Assembly (NCBI GenBank): GCA_008508345.1
Contig: QNGE01000868.1
Span: 129,437 to 193,436 of the forward strand
Direction of reading: 5' to 3'
Length of the DNA: 64,000 nt
Source of the DNA: Paragonimus westermani
Lineage: Eukaryota; Platyhelminthes; Trematoda; Plagiorchiida; Troglotrematidae
Shown: piece after piece, positions 13,201 to 28,200 of the stretch
Numbering within the stretch: position 1 is the stretch's first letter
Layout of the letters: each line of letters starts with the position of its first letter
Translations under genes and position numbers: made by a program
Notes under the pieces: generated by a model
Database searches by the model: none
What the model saw: the letters and a program-made list of their open reading frames with translations, nothing else
Told to the model about the DNA's origin: nothing

Positions 13201-16200
13201 GCATCTCCGTGTGCAGAAGGTGCTCTATAGGTCACACCGACCAAACGATTGACGTTTTGAGTGACGGTAATTACTTGCCAGACTGATTTCGGAAGATCCG
13301 GTAGCAATTTATCACGAATACCTGGGGTGTTTAGGCGCGATCCCAGATACAGATTCACATCACCTCCTTTACTGAGTTTCCTACCACTGCAAAACATCAT
13401 CGTGCCAGAAAGAGACAACTAGTCATTCCGTACCCCTTTACGTCAGGTCTTTGTGATGCCTACTATGACTGGGTTTCGCGGGGAACAAAAGTTACAAAGC
13501 TGGTCCAGCTGTGACAGAATGGAACTACGTTGGGTTGAAAATAGCATCATGAGGCAGTTTCATTGCTCACAGTAAGCATAGCAGCTGACTCTAATTTAGG
13601 AATTCCATCAAGAGAGAGGGGCTGTGTTGGTGTGTTTTACTGTAGTTTGAGGCCACCATGCCCTATTTGAATCGCGGCGAGTCGAGGTCATTTTTAACTC
13701 CCGGAAAAATTCTTAATTCACCATTTCGCCAGATTCATGATCCGTTAATTGTTTAACCGTCAACAGCCATGATACTGTGTAATATATATATATATAGTTA
13801 ATTGGTTATCTGACCAATGGAAATGCATTAATCAGTGTTGCATGTGACTTGTGGTTCACTATTCATCATCGTGTGAGACTGCTGGTAGCCTATTGAGATC
13901 CATTGTATGTGTCTACACACGATCAAGCGAAACGAAGTCTATTCAAATTCCGTAGTTAAGTCTAATCAGTAGTATTGAGTTTGATAGCTGTTGACGAAAG
14001 TAATAATACATCGTATCTCTGGTCGTGTGTAATCTACGTTTAATTGTTTTCAATGCGAGAAACAATTAAGACACAATAATGGCTGTTTCTGAGACAGAGC
14101 ATCAGTTGTGGCCATTTTTGATTATTCATTAAAGACAATAGTCTCAGTGGCAAATGCAAAAATAAACTCATACGATTACACATTTTGGGTCACGATACTG
14201 AATTCCCTTGTTTGGGGCCTTTTCCCTCCAATAATCATTCGTTATCTTATTTTAGTGATCCATTGTAAGCTACACGTACCCAGAGATTTCTCTGTTCGGG
14301 CGTTTTAGGATGGGTTATTTGGTTCAATGTATCCCGTTCCCATTTGCCCTGTTTCGTGCCTAACAGTGGTCACGTGACCAGGCTTCGAACAGCCTAACTA
14401 GACTAACTAGACCACGAATGACGATCCTAACATTCTTTTTATAATGTTGTTACAGCTAAGATTTGAATGTCAACAATCTGGAATCCAATTTGACTTGCCA
14501 CGGGAACAGTGTACCCATTCGCAAAAGTGATCTAGTAGCTGAACTTATGAAACCACGTCTAAATTTCGGAAACTTCATATCTGGATTCAATCCAAGTCTA
14601 GCCGTAGTTTGGAGCTGTCACAACCAAATATGCCGAGCTACTAACTCTTAACACCGTTTTGATATTCTAATATGATGTTAATGGATTTCAGCGCCACATG
14701 TTCGCAAAGCTGTGCCAAGACAGACTGCCATACGGACCACTCGGCGGATCTCACAAGAAATGGTGGATGTGGGAGTAACTGAATTCACGTGTGAACTTTC
14801 TGAGGTTTCAGTACCAATATGTGGGTAAATAGAGTATGCCGATCCTGCCGTTAGTTTCAGTCCAGTCGAAGTACACCAATTTCGCGACTTTACATCATAC
14901 AGATTAGCACATGCCACACTACATATCATCGATAGTCTCAGGTAGCTGAGTCAACTTCGGCTAACGTTAGTCAAGTTACAGTCTGTTTAGCAGGCAAGTT
15001 GCATCCGCCCCCATTTGCTTGTACAAGCGTGCTCATACTGCTCATAGAGCAATACACCACTCACGCGGTTGACAGCATCCGATTCAAAATAGCTTGTCAC
15101 AGCGACCGAAGTCAAAGGACGTCTGTTCAAAACTCTTACCATAAGAAGCTTGTGTTGCATCACTTGTAGTTAAACCCACATATCACCTATCCACTGTAAA
15201 CCGGAAAGAATGGGACCAGAAAGTGCGTGACTGGGTGCCTTTATATTCTGATCGGGCTGATATGGACGTGAGATCCATACCCCTAGGAAAAAAGTAGAGA
15301 TGACAATGGTAGGATCCATAATGGGGAAGAACACTGAAACTGTAATGCAGGAATTGGTTCAAAATAGGAGTACATATCATTGCACCCTAGACGGAATCAC
15401 GAAGACGAACAGTCAAGATTGGACCACAAACCAAACGAGACGTTGACTGTACTATGCGCCAACAAAGTTAAAAAAGAAAGGTAGAAGGCCACAATGAACC
15501 AGGTTTCTGAGAAAAGAATGAGATGAGTTACCAAGCGACGGTGGATTTTGATTGATGCGAACTGAAAAAGAGAGAAGTGCTATAACTTACGTGAGCCTAA
15601 CCTACTCGTTATCTTTTTGTCAGCGATGTACTATGTGCACGTTGGTGACCTACTAATCCGAGGGGGCCGGCGCAATCACGGCAGAATTCAGCGTAACGCC
15701 CTATAGTCATATTGCTACGAACCATAACATCCAGACTTCTGTGTACCGCTCTTCCGTCCGCAGCCGCGTAACTGTTGTTCGCTGAACTTAAGGTACCCGT
15801 CCTGATCGTGTTTCTGTAGGCTGTCTGGCCCAGGGTTGTCCTCTTAAGATCCAAAACCGATATCATGGGCCGAAGGAATTAACTGGATAACATCCTGATA
15901 TCTCAGATTTTGAACACTAGGATTGTGCTTTTCTGGTTTCACTTGCCTACAGGACAGCTGCTTCGGAATCCTTTCATTATCTTACAGATGTGACCTAGCC
16001 AACGCAAGTGAATATACATCATCATGGTTTCAGTCCGTTTTCTTGTCCGCTCACCGAAGTAATCCAGTGCTCGACCGTCGAATATCCATGATGCATCCTA
16101 GATATTGCAGGTGGAAACAGCTCAGATGGCACACGTCTCGCTGATGCAGTACCAAAGTTCCACTGTCGCTCGGCAATGCAGACAGCACCATTAAGCGGCG

Positions 16201-19200
16201 GACAGGCAGCTCAGCGCTCACTCTCAGGCTGCGGTTCTTCCAGGCACGTCTTACATGACGTCCAAAAGTAGCGCTAGCCTTCAGCACATGGGCTTGTAAC
16301 TTGCGGCCCATGGGTATATCTGTCGACAGATCATTACCTAAGTAGCAGACGTCTGTGTGGCTGTGTACAGTATTGCCCGAAAAAAGTTAAATTAAAAAAA
16401 CGGCGTACCTGTATCCCTATTCGAGCCAAACTTGACTGCCGCGATTAAGAAAGTCGTGGTCACTTGCTACGTTTTCTCTTCACCGTGCGAAATTAGCGCA
16501 CTGCCATCTACGAACAACGGAAACCGAACGGTCGAATCACTTATCAGAGTTAGGGCACTGAAAATTGGAATATTCAACAGGTGACCATCCGTGTAGTATT
16601 TGGCTTGAACACTGAACTCTGAGTTCTGAAGAGTAATTTCTGGCACTGTAGTCAATTAAGGCTAAATAGGTTTGCGATTAAAGCACAACCTGTTCCACAT
16701 CAGTGACAAATTCAACATCATCAAAGGTCTACCCACGCAATCGCTCCTTCGTCTTCACACCCGCGTATAAATTTCTATACCAGAGAAAATATCTGGACAT
16801 CCAATTTTACGAAGCACCGCCCACAATTTTTCACGGTTACCAAATTTAAACATGAGTGAAATTCACAAACGGAGTATACAGTGGCTGGCTTCGTTCCTGG
16901 TGCTTCTCCTGGATCTGTCGAGTATTAGACGCCGTCAATCATATCACGACTCGCACAGAATCCTCACTGTATCTCAGGAACATCCGTCTCTCAGACTTCA
17001 GGACTAAGTTGTTTAAGCAAGATTCTTAACTGAACATTCCCATTATAGCTCACCAGACTAATTCTGCGATAGCTATGCTTGCTATGTTCGTTTCTCTTAA
17101 AAGGGCTGTTTCTTGTTCCCAGATGAAGTGGCCTAACTAGAGCGGCGCACGATCCAAAGCTGGGCCGTCATTCGTGAAAAGTCCCCCTGACAACCTATCT
17201 TCCTCCACAGCTCTTCTGTTTCGTATCTGTCCAAGAGCCTTCTGGATATGTCACATCCGTGAAGGAATCGAGAGTCTGTCTGGTGGCTTGTAGTGACGGC
17301 CAAACGGTTAACGGTAGCATATCGATTCAGCAGGCTGTTAAAATGCCTACACCAGCTCCTCCTAGTAGTCTCCGGCTACGTGCACGAAACGCCAGAACCC
17401 TCGTCTACTAGTGCTTCAGTTGACCAGATAAACGAACCAAAAATTGACCTAGTCTAACCACAGAGCTCCTTGTGGTTCCAACGACCAACGTAGCCCTATA
17501 TCAACTAATTTTGCTTTGCCGCTAGTTATCACTGACTGTGCAAAACCATTTAACGATTTGTTTAGAAACACTAAAAGATTTCCTCTGTTTGCCTCCACCG
17601 CTTCGATCCGCGACGGGAACAGCAAACACCTCGTTCTTCTTGCAAAGTAGATTCATTGTAACTGCATCGTTGATGTCAAACCGGTCCGACCTCTGGCAAT
17701 GACAATCGAATGTCTCGATCTGCTTCTTGAGGGCTAATGAATATAGGAGTGTCTGTGACACTAACGGTGACTGCATTTTGGTGTTTGTACACGAGTTTTC
17801 CATTCGCATAACATTCGGTCTGCGTCGCTGCACCACTGAGCTAAACTAGATGAGCTCGCAAAAGTGACTAAACAATTGGTCCCGATCGCTCTACGGTCCG
17901 CGTTACTTTGATCCCCACTCGCGTCATGAGTACTTCGTCAATTTCGCGCTGTTGAACGCCCAAGCAGTCAATCAAATTTTGGTGACCGCCCCCAAAAAAA
18001 CAGCACAGGTTCTAATATCGTTCGCATCCGGCTAGAATTGCTGGCCAACTATTGATAACTATTAGGTAGCGCAGTAGTGAAGAGGGCATTCGTTCCTATT
18101 GGGTGAATTTCTCCCATGAGGTCGAAAATCATCGGGCCAGGCCGATAAGTCACATCCAACCAACCCACTGCAATCATCTAGAAGGCACGACAGGCCACTC
18201 AACGATGTCCAGCAAACTGTGGTGTAAAGCGGATGATAGACTGGCCCTTTGCACCATCACTGTGACACACAGTTGGACCATGCACATTAAGAAGAGTGAC
18301 AGACTTATCTCGACCGAGTCTCAGGCAAATGGACATGACTCGAGAGCTGATGCCGCGTGAATCGCCTACCATCAAAGAATCGACGTGATTAGCAACTGCG
18401 GAACGGAAAATTTATTTTCGAATATCTTCTACTGGATGTCCAATCGATTAAAAGGTAAAACTAGTATCTTCCTCCGAAGCTCACATTTGTCTGCAGGCCT
18501 TGTCTCATCGACGTTACACGGGCTTATTTTTACCGCAGTCAGTGTAGTGCACCGTTTTGACTGTCTGGTGCTACATCCATCTGACAGCATCTGCACATTT
18601 TTATGTCCCCAGCTGCAGCACCTTACATACATCGACATGTTTCGGACTGATACTTTTGGATCTCAACACGAGTGGCTAAATCAGCAGTTTGACCTGTAGG
18701 ACAAAAGAGAGCACAGTTTCCTCAAGGGATTTGACCCGAAATCTCTGACTCAGCGGCCTAACCTGCAAAGTAGCACGACATCAATTCTTCTTTGGGACCC
18801 TACTAGGAATGAATGACAGAACTCTGATTCTCCTTGTAGCGAATACGACATTTGTCTCTCATTTAAGTCACTACTGCGTGCAGTAGATGCACTGCAAGCC
18901 ATATCGTGCCTCTGAAGGATACTGCGGGTTTTTCGACCGTAGTGGATAACAGATTGATGGGTGATAGGCGATCAGAGTGCCGTTTGCTTGAACGCACCTT
19001 TTCTAACCTCCTTCTTGCAAGTGCGGAATCTAGCAGTGCTGCAACTGATAACACTTTTTTACTGTATACTCATAAGATTGTCTCAGTACCCAAGCACTTC
19101 TATTCAGTCAGTAGTGTGACATACAACACTACTTCTACTAACCAGCAAGCTGAGTGACACGTAGCCCGGTGGGTAATCGCGAATTTGGCTGATGTAAATT

Positions 19201-22200
19201 AAACGTAACTGACGGCTGACTGATAGTTGACAGCTGACAGACAGACTCAATTAGCCAGTCCAGAATAGCAGCCATAAATTCAGGCTTCCTTCCTGGTAGG
19301 TCTCGTCATTCGGCCATATATTCCCATGACCGAGATTTAAATTGCGGTCCACATTAACATAAGGTAACCATGCTACTGCAATGTCATTGACATTGCATTT
19401 CAGATTTGAACTCTCGGTTACACTTGTTTGTGTGCAATGGCAGATTACCCAATCAACCGGAATCGATACAAACACTGCGTCTTCTGTCAAGAACTGCATA
19501 CAAGCGAATCTGGCTGAGACTTTAGATTTGAATATTTGTTCTCGTCTAATATAAGGTCAACGGTGCGGTGGTCAGTCTGATCGCATATTTATGTAGTGGA
19601 CCGCAGTATAAATCTCGGTCATGGCAAAGATGTGTTCTGTTGACGAGCCCTAACAAGAATAAGCTTGAATCGGGTGCTTTACTCAAAAGGGGGTATCTGA
19701 AATAACCTATCTGTAGACTAAGGTTGAGGCCAGCCATGCTCTGTTCAGGAGTTGGTAGGTTTGAAAACTACAACAGAAGTGGAGTTAATGTTCCCATAAT
19801 AGTACCACCAATGACTTTCATTTTGCGTCATTTTTGGTAACGTCTCCAACCCTCCGAGTCCGATAGCCTCGGAAACTCGGACAGGAGGGTGGCAACACGT
19901 TACGGAGACGAATTTTCACCCTCGAACCCACACTACAAATTGATCGCTTAGCTGCCGCTATCAGACTAGACCAGGCTCTATAAAACGAACGACGTGTGGC
20001 ATGCAGTGAATTTGAATTGGAAGAATGCAGTGGAGCCACTGTAACCCAGGTAATGATATCGGCATGCTTTTCAGTGCGTTAGATTCGGCTGGTCAGACAA
20101 CATGTAACGAACATGTTTATACAGTGATCCTACTATGGATGTGTAATGCTTTGTCTTGATTGTAGACTTTCTGATGACCAGTAACAAATGCGAGTGATTC
20201 AACACTAAGCCAACCTTCGTCACCTTCTTTCTCACCATTAATTTCGTCGTCATTAATATTAGCTTTCTACTTATAAATCAACTCCTGTCAGGCAATATCT
20301 TCACACAACCGCATGCCTTTGTTCGTGAACATGCAAATGATAATCAAGTTACGAGTATCGCACTGGTCGTAACTGTGAAAACGTCTAGGCATATAGAAAG
20401 GCCATATCTCAGTTGCTATCTATTGATCCAGCCAGATGATAGATTGGTTTGTTGTCCGTACTGATTAAGTGGTTTCGGAATCATACTCATTTAAGTTTAT
20501 CAAGTTTCCTTGTCCAACCGCCTCTTACACCATTTATTTAGACTATTTACCGTACGGAATTGATGGCAGACGACCCCCATCAAATGCATCAAATTATTCT
20601 CCATCTCCTTGACTTCCCCGTCGTCAACTCTCCGACCAGTAAAGATCAAGCTGCTGTAACACCAAATGCTACCATTGGACCAACGCCACTTCTACCGGGA
20701 TTATTACCTACTTCCAAACTACCGTGTCACACAATGAGATGCTTACCCTTGGAGGGCAATACAGTAGAAGAACTGATCATTTTCGACGGACCAATGGACA
20801 GCAATGATCCTGATCGTTTGTACAGTTGGCACATACCTCGCGATTTGACCAGACTCCCATTAATATCTGCTGGTCCCCAACTCACTATTGAATTCCGGAT
20901 TCACGGCATACGGTCAGGTAGTTTGTTGTTTGCGCTAGAAACTAGAGACTTCCAACATACACAACAACCCCGCCAGTTTCCCGGTTCAGGAGCGGATGCA
21001 CACTACGCTGCCTTTCAGTTTGAACCCGATACGCGCTACTCTCCTATCCCCAACCTAGTTATACGAGAGACAGTGGTGCAACAAAACGCAGCTGGACTCA
21101 GACTGTACCATTATAACGATCCATTAGACAGATGGGATCGTCTGTTTTGGAGGCATACGGCTGAGGTTTTCACAATGTCCAATGTGTCGCTAATGTGAGT
21201 ATTGCAGTGTGTTTAGTATGTCGTCTAGGCAGTCGTCGATTGGTTGTCTTTGATGTTGATCTGTAGGGATAACTTCCGAACTTGACCCACCTTCTGGGAT
21301 CTCTATATTAAAAACAGCTGTTTTCAGGACTAAACTCGAAAACAGGAGCCAAAAGCAACAGACTACTCGATTTATCGCCCGACGAATTTCGCTGCATCTC
21401 GCCAAGTACATAATGCAGTGTTACTGTTTATGCAACACAGTCAGACAATATTAGCGAAAAGAAGTGCAGGATCATACATCCACAACCGATATTTGTTATA
21501 CTCTCCAGGGATCTACTGTTTTTAGTGGACTGTTCACTTGTGAGCAACGCCGACGCATAATGATGGGTGGGACAACGATTAATTGTGCACTGTTTAATAC
21601 GGTACACTTAATAGCAGGAAGTCACGAGTTGAAAGTTCAGCGCAGACAAACTTGCTCACAGATACCATGGTGTAAAATATCACATGAAATTCGATTTATA
21701 TATCACATTAATTCTGACAAAATCACATTGAGCCGGCTACAGAGCATAAAACTGAATTTCTCAATACCTGATTGCAAAGCATTTAGTCAAAACAGTTCAA
21801 TAAGAATGGTCTTAAGACGGTTTTCTCTCTACTGATAACTATTACCCAACCCGATTAACTAAGAAGTACTCAATCACATCTGTAACCGAACTTTTAACTG
21901 GGGCAAATCAACAGTGTTCAATATGGGCTCAGTTGGGTATATATCGACGTACTGGCCTCAGGAGTTTATCGGCAGGAGGGCAGCTTGTGGTCGGAGCAAG
22001 GATGCTCAATATCGGTTAATGAGGCATAGAAACCGACAGCACAACTGAAAACTAAACGTATGGGAACTGCAGCTCTAGCAGAAACACAGTGCATGTATTA
22101 AGCACATTCAGTCGTACTGCTAGGTGGCTAGGATTTGGTCAATAAAAACTGTACGCCACTCACGGTTGACAGTGACCTTTAGTTTTCGATGGATATTTTC

Positions 22201-25200
22201 AGTCCTTCAGGAATTAATCACTAGACTCTAGTTTAGCTTCTGTTAATGCCTATCAGTAATATTTGTGACTGCATATTCAAGCCTCCTATCTTACTGATTT
22301 ATCAAATCTATCATGTCGCCTAATCAAACCAGAGTCATAAACAACAAACCAGTGTAGTTGATTGGAAAGTTAATCATTAGCCAACTAACTCAACGTCATT
22401 TTAGGTGACACATTCATCATTTCCGAGGTAGCACTGATGAATCTACCAACACCTGAACACGAATTCAGTATTTTCTAAAATGTACCAGCCGGAAAACCAT
22501 CCGACAGTGTAAAAGCAGTGATCAACTGCGATAATTGCTCGACTTGGACTTGAAACAGTGAGTTCCTTTAACGATTCATCAGTGCAGAATGAAGATACCT
22601 GTTGCGATATGTTGACATTTCATTTACTCTCATCAGTCGCAAATGCAGGTTACATACGACAAACCAATAAAGATAGACAGGGTATGGACACGAACACGCT
22701 CACATGAATTATTGTCATCACTACTACAGCAGCACGACAGGTTGTCTCAACCTTTTTTGTGCACCTAGAGCCAGCTGATGAGCTCTGATGAGTTTACCTT
22801 TATTAAAGGCCAGTATCTTTGAGTCCTCATTGTGTAACAATATTTTGAATGGGCTAAGTGGGTCAACTTACTGACCTATTGTCACGAAGTGTCTAGCAAC
22901 TGATGATGCTGGATTTCGAGCAATGGGGCTCGCTGGTTTGAGACTGTTGTCATCAGCTGCTTTAATTATTTCTGGACATATTCTACTACTCGCTAAAATA
23001 GTTGTCGATTTGTTCTGCCTATGTAAACGTCACTGTAACTGCTAGTGAGCTGATAAACAGAAAGAGGGACAGACTAAACAGACAAAATGCGTTTGCGATT
23101 TCGAAGAACCAGTGCTTTGGAAACTTGAGCTAAGTGTAATTGGACAGCCGCATACGTGCTGGATAGAGCAGACTTCAAGTTTTGTTTGATTTCGGTTGTT
23201 AAATTATTCCCTGTTAACGACAGAAATAGAAATATATAATTCTTCTGAGCCGTTTGTACTGGCGCATTGCACCTGCTCATCGTGATCTACCATGGGTTGG
23301 TATGTTAAATCAAGCTGCTTTGAGTTTATAGTTTAAGTATCACATGATTAGACTCAGACTTTTCTTCAAAATTACAACGCTGTCACCAACCTACATTCCA
23401 GAAGACCGTTCAACGTGTAACTGCATGACTACTGTGCTAAAGCGTGTTCACTGGAGTTGACTTTCAAAAAGGCATCGTGTACCTGAATAATCAACAATAC
23501 AAATCAAGAAGAGTCATGCGAAAGTTTGGATGACTGACTACGGTTTACGTCTTTTTACTAGGAGTTGAGTACGATCAGCGATTGATCTCGCTATCTGCAT
23601 CATAGTAAGTTATTAAACTAGTTCTTTATTTTGTAGTAGAGACCAATTCCTTCCGAAGTGGAGTGTGTGTTCTGGTTTGCACCCACACGAATGACGCGAT
23701 AAACATGACTAACTCATCACATGTGAACCCCCAGCCACAAGTTGGTGTGAGTGCTGTTCAGGTGACCCGAGCATTCCCAAAGGAGAAGCAGTAATGCCGG
23801 TCCTCATTGTACCCCACAATCGCTCGCTAAATGTACATACTCGGTGAACCTCATTCAGCAGGGATGCAATTGAAAACTGTTAATAAAAATAAGCCTTACC
23901 AGCCTGTATGTTAAGGCAGGTTGGTATCAGATTAATTAGGTTTGTACTGATCTGTAACCTCCCTTAAATTAAAAGGGGAACGCAGGAAACAAATTATAGA
24001 CAGGTTATTTTGTGTGGCTTCAGATGTGCTTGAAATATACAACAGTTTACGAGGAGAATCTTCGTCATTCATCACGTTACGGTGGGGCAAACAGACCGAA
24101 AGACTATTCTCACAAATGGAGGTGGTTGGGTGTTCGAATAAGGTAATTCGAGTGTGTCATGTGTGAGGTCAGCGACGCAGCGACCAACAAGGTTGCCTTA
24201 TAAGAAAGTTATAGTTCCGGCTTTGGGAAGCATCCACACCTCTGACAAGCACTAACAAGAGCTAAATTCGAGCCTAGTGTTGCTTTTTAAAGAAGATTGA
24301 CCGGAAAGCCTACTTGGATGCAAAAGTTACAGTGGAATACGACTCACGTTCAGTTCGTAAAACACACAAATCTGTGAACCCTAGACAACAACAAACGACA
24401 GAAAAGTAGTATTCTATTTCACAAAATAATTTGAATCCTGCAGTGTTGCAGGTCTGGACTAACTTACAGATGTTTCGTGTTTGTTAAATAAATGGAATAA
24501 ATAGAATTCTGCAGCTCAGTAGAGTGATTATTCACATACCGCAAGAGGAGGCAAAATAAAAGGAAAGACAACTAGTTTCGAAAGCTTCTTCTTGTATATC
24601 GTTACGAAACTTTTGAGGATCGACGTCTTTAAACCAGTTCTAACTGGGTCTGTCTCGAACAACAGTTGTGTCGAGGTTGACGCAAGCCGACCAGGTAAAA
24701 GATCATCAGCATTTTTACATAGCAAACCATACTGGGATTTTCCACTACAAAAACCGCAAAAAGCATATTAAAATCGCTTACAGTCCGTTCACCACTCTCA
24801 ACTAATATGTGGCAAATCTCAACTTTATAGCTTTTTTGAATTGCGCGATCGAGGTTTATCTGTAGCTTGGGCCAGCTGACTGTTATTACGTCGTCCAAGA
24901 CCATCTAGTAGAAGACTTGTTGAAGACCGCACAAATTTGAAAACCACCACATTTATATATTCCATCAGCGTCCATCTGCAATAACTTCTAGTGAATGGCT
25001 GCTGACCAACAGAATACTTCCAATGTCATCCCACTGTTGTGAATGTTGTAAGCTAGCTAAAAATTTCATTTCTGAGTTCAGCTGACCAGAACACTTTTTT
25101 TGAACGAGATATATCCTTATTTCACTGAAAAAACAGGAAAGATGAACCTGTGATGTTTTAGATCAAAACACGCTAGAATATCCTAGTCTTAAAGCAAAAA

Positions 25201-28200
25201 AGTATCAGGCAGCATAGGCATATGGGCATAGCTCTTTTTTACACATTCTCATTGCTTTTAACCAGTAGACACCCAGCAGTGAAAAATTCTGCCACTGGCC
25301 TTGTACTTAATCTACTTCGACGAAAATAACCTGAACGCTTAGACTCACTTAAAGCCCAATCCACTCAGGTCATCACTGTACTAAGCCAGCCAGGATTATC
25401 GAACGCAGGAGCACACGGGCACACTTGCGTGTATCTGTGGATGTATCTACATCCCGTACGGATATACTGATATCTTTGATGACTTCGTTAACCAGTCTAC
25501 CGTACAGCCACTTACGACCAAAATCAAACATGAGGGAGGCATTAAACGATGGTCGCGGACTGAAAACTTGTCATAAAAAGTTCGCGTACATCGAGGGTTT
25601 CCACCGCCTTAGCAGCAGTAACCAGTGAAATCCGACAGTAATTGGGGTAATAGGATATGGGGTAGAAATGAACTGGATGACAGCACAAATGTTGAATTAT
25701 TCAGTCCACGCAGGCCTTAAGCCAACGAATGCATCTTCTTCGAGTCCACAACAATCATTAGCGTCAGAGAGCCTCAGAACGTATGAATTAATGTATGAAA
25801 GCCTAGTCAGTAGCACGCTGATTTGTCCGTGGGTTTGCTTACAGCGAAGAAGTAGGCCATTTCAGTGAAGATATTGTAGCTTCGTGTCCTTTTAGTTACG
25901 TTTAACTGAGTTTATCTGAACTCAAAATGGAGCCTTAATAGGTTTCCGAAGTTTCACCACCTACTACTATTCAATAATTCCTCCCCTTACTCTCCTCTAC
26001 AGAGAAAATAAGGGCGTTGCAATACACATTCCATCGGTATCACGTTTTGCAGAAGATTGGTATTTGCCTTCCTATGCGGAAAATGGACAAACTACCGAAC
26101 GGCTGTCATTTATTGCCTACCTTTTGGAAAACTGTCTTTTAACGGATAATGCTGGTGGCTCGGTTTTGGCGGAGCACAACCACGTCGAGTTCGCCAATAA
26201 CGTGTGGAGTTATCAAATATCCAACTGTAGTTTTAGACGTAACGGTGACGGCTCTATGCAGGCTGATCCAGGACCTGCACCGTCAGAGGTGGTAGTCAGT
26301 TCGACACCGAAAGGACTTATCTTTCAGATGCCGTTTGTTTCTACACAATTTGATTGGCGCTATCAACCAGTAACAACGCATCGATTACGGTTTCTTAAAA
26401 ATGAGTTTCATGACAACCACCAGTTAACATTCGTGATCGATGGCTACCACGCACATGTGGAAATGACTGAGAATACCTTTGAAAACAACACTTGTCAAGA
26501 AATTTGGCCTGATCAGGGATCTTTTCAGCAGGGGCTGTTACACTTCAAAGGTATGGAAAAATCAATTCAGATGCTAAACAATCGTTTTATGCGCAATCAT
26601 GATTGTCAGTACATTCTTCAGCTCCACGGCCTCAGTCAAGCTCCTACGGCGGAAAAGGTTACAGCCCACTTGGCCAGGAATATCTTCCAGCAAAATACCT
26701 GTTTCTCAGTAAGCTTCAACCAATCAGACGTTCCAACCCCTCAAATGTGCTATACTGTTGGATTTTTTGGAACACAAAACGGGACGCTCCGACATAATGT
26801 GTTCGACAATCACACGGTAAGACCAGTGCCGAAATATAAATGTCTTATCACTTACCCAGACAGTAGTAGTAGTTTGTGATCATAATGCAAATGATGTTAT
26901 CCGGTCACGAAACAAAATGCCACAACTGTCGCCATGCAGTTTTGAAATTCATTCACAAAATAATATTTTGTCCAGCACTCAGTACTCGGATATTCATGGT
27001 ACGAAAATCAAATCTTAGCTGTTAAGTATTCGCCCGGAGTGCAAATAGCCGTTAGAGTGCAGGCATGATGAACAAGAGCATGTGGATGTACACTACATAG
27101 TTTTAACTGTTTTCATTGATTGTCCTTCGTCTGCTTTGTTGTTTGTTTGGAATCAGCCACGTGGAGCGGAATCAGGCCTCGGTATGCGATACGAATTGAT
27201 GGCTGGTGTACATTCAGCCAAAGTACCCAATTTCTTCGACGCCCGCCTGAACTACTGGGCCACATCCAACGCAACGGAAATAAGGGAACGTATCTTTCAA
27301 TTTGACAATTGGAACAGTTTTTCCATCGTACACTTTGATAATTTTTTCCTGAATGAGCAGGTGAGTTTTGGTCATATTCCCTACAACAGGGGATGATTAC
27401 GCCCAAAGTTATGATTAAAGTTAGACTTGAGTGGAGAAATATTCCATTGTCGCTTCAGGTAATTCTACTACTTGCCTCCTTCTAACCTGATTGTCGTAAC
27501 TCAGTTTAAAGTATCAAAATCCTTTCAGTGATACTGGATGCACCTTATTTAACCACATACTCTTAAAGGGAAAACAATTTTGTCCACTTTTACGTCGCGC
27601 CTTACTTACCTATTCCTCACCTTGGTGATGCTAATGTCAGGTTATCTCCATTGCATTTATTTTCGGTAATAAAGTGGTTAGCAAAATCCACAGCGGATTA
27701 CAGTTTGTCCGCCACCTCCGCTCTGTGAAATTATGCAGCATTGGCCTGAAAGTTTTGACGTTCAAAACTGGATTTCCACCATTATTCAGCATGTTGAACG
27801 GTTCAGGCACTAGTCTTCGAGAACACGTTTGTATATTAGTCCTGATGTTGTTATGGGAAGTGACCATAAGAACCACGGCAATGCGACCGTAACACTTCAT
27901 TTGATCAACAACCGTGTTATCAGCCAATCTGAGGTCAAACGTAATCGGTCAATAAAGTTTCACCAAAAGTCGCCCGAATTTGACGAACGATACCGGTGAT
28001 GAATTGTACAACCCATTGATAGTGGTCAACATTTTCTTATTTTGACCTTACAGTCTGAACAGCGGTATAGCGTCTATTATGATGACTAGAGTACGGTGTT
28101 TTATGAGAGCCAGAAGAATGGTATACAAATGATAAACCCACCATTTGAAGCCGGCATGAGGAAACAGACCTTGGGAACCATATTTCTGTTGGTCAATAAA

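Larger units (their letters stand above)
10733..20541 (+). other. bark intron 3, transposon-rich
   Basis: This 9.8-kb GT-AG intron holds a CR1-like element (10815-13430, minus), an RTE-like element (about 15930-17350, minus) and a SINE (19551-19735). I recognise nothing in 13431-15929, 17351-19550 and 19736-20541. The 104-residue minus frame at 17522-17836 has no family match that I can name. Confidence 0.65.
21195..26002 (+). other. bark intron 4
   Basis: The intron begins GTGAGT and ends CTACAG. It contains a Penelope-like fragment (22600-23115, minus) and a SINE (24160-24345). 21195-22599 and 24346-26002 show nothing I can name; the 123-residue frame at 21464-21835 has no splice borders in phase. 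Confidence 0.65.

Noticed and set aside
17522..17836. Minus-strand 104-codon frame
   Set aside because: No recognisable family, no splice borders, and flanked by decayed retrotransposon; chance cannot be excluded.
20560..21198. 212-codon frame as a stand-alone gene starting at 20560
   Set aside because: The frame continues upstream to a good acceptor at 20541 and downstream to a donor at 21194, and both phases fit the bark chain. It is an internal exon.
22778..22800. Hammerhead core at CTGATGAGCTCTGATGAG
   Set aside because: The CTGATGA box has no proper helix II followed by GAAA within a suitable distance.
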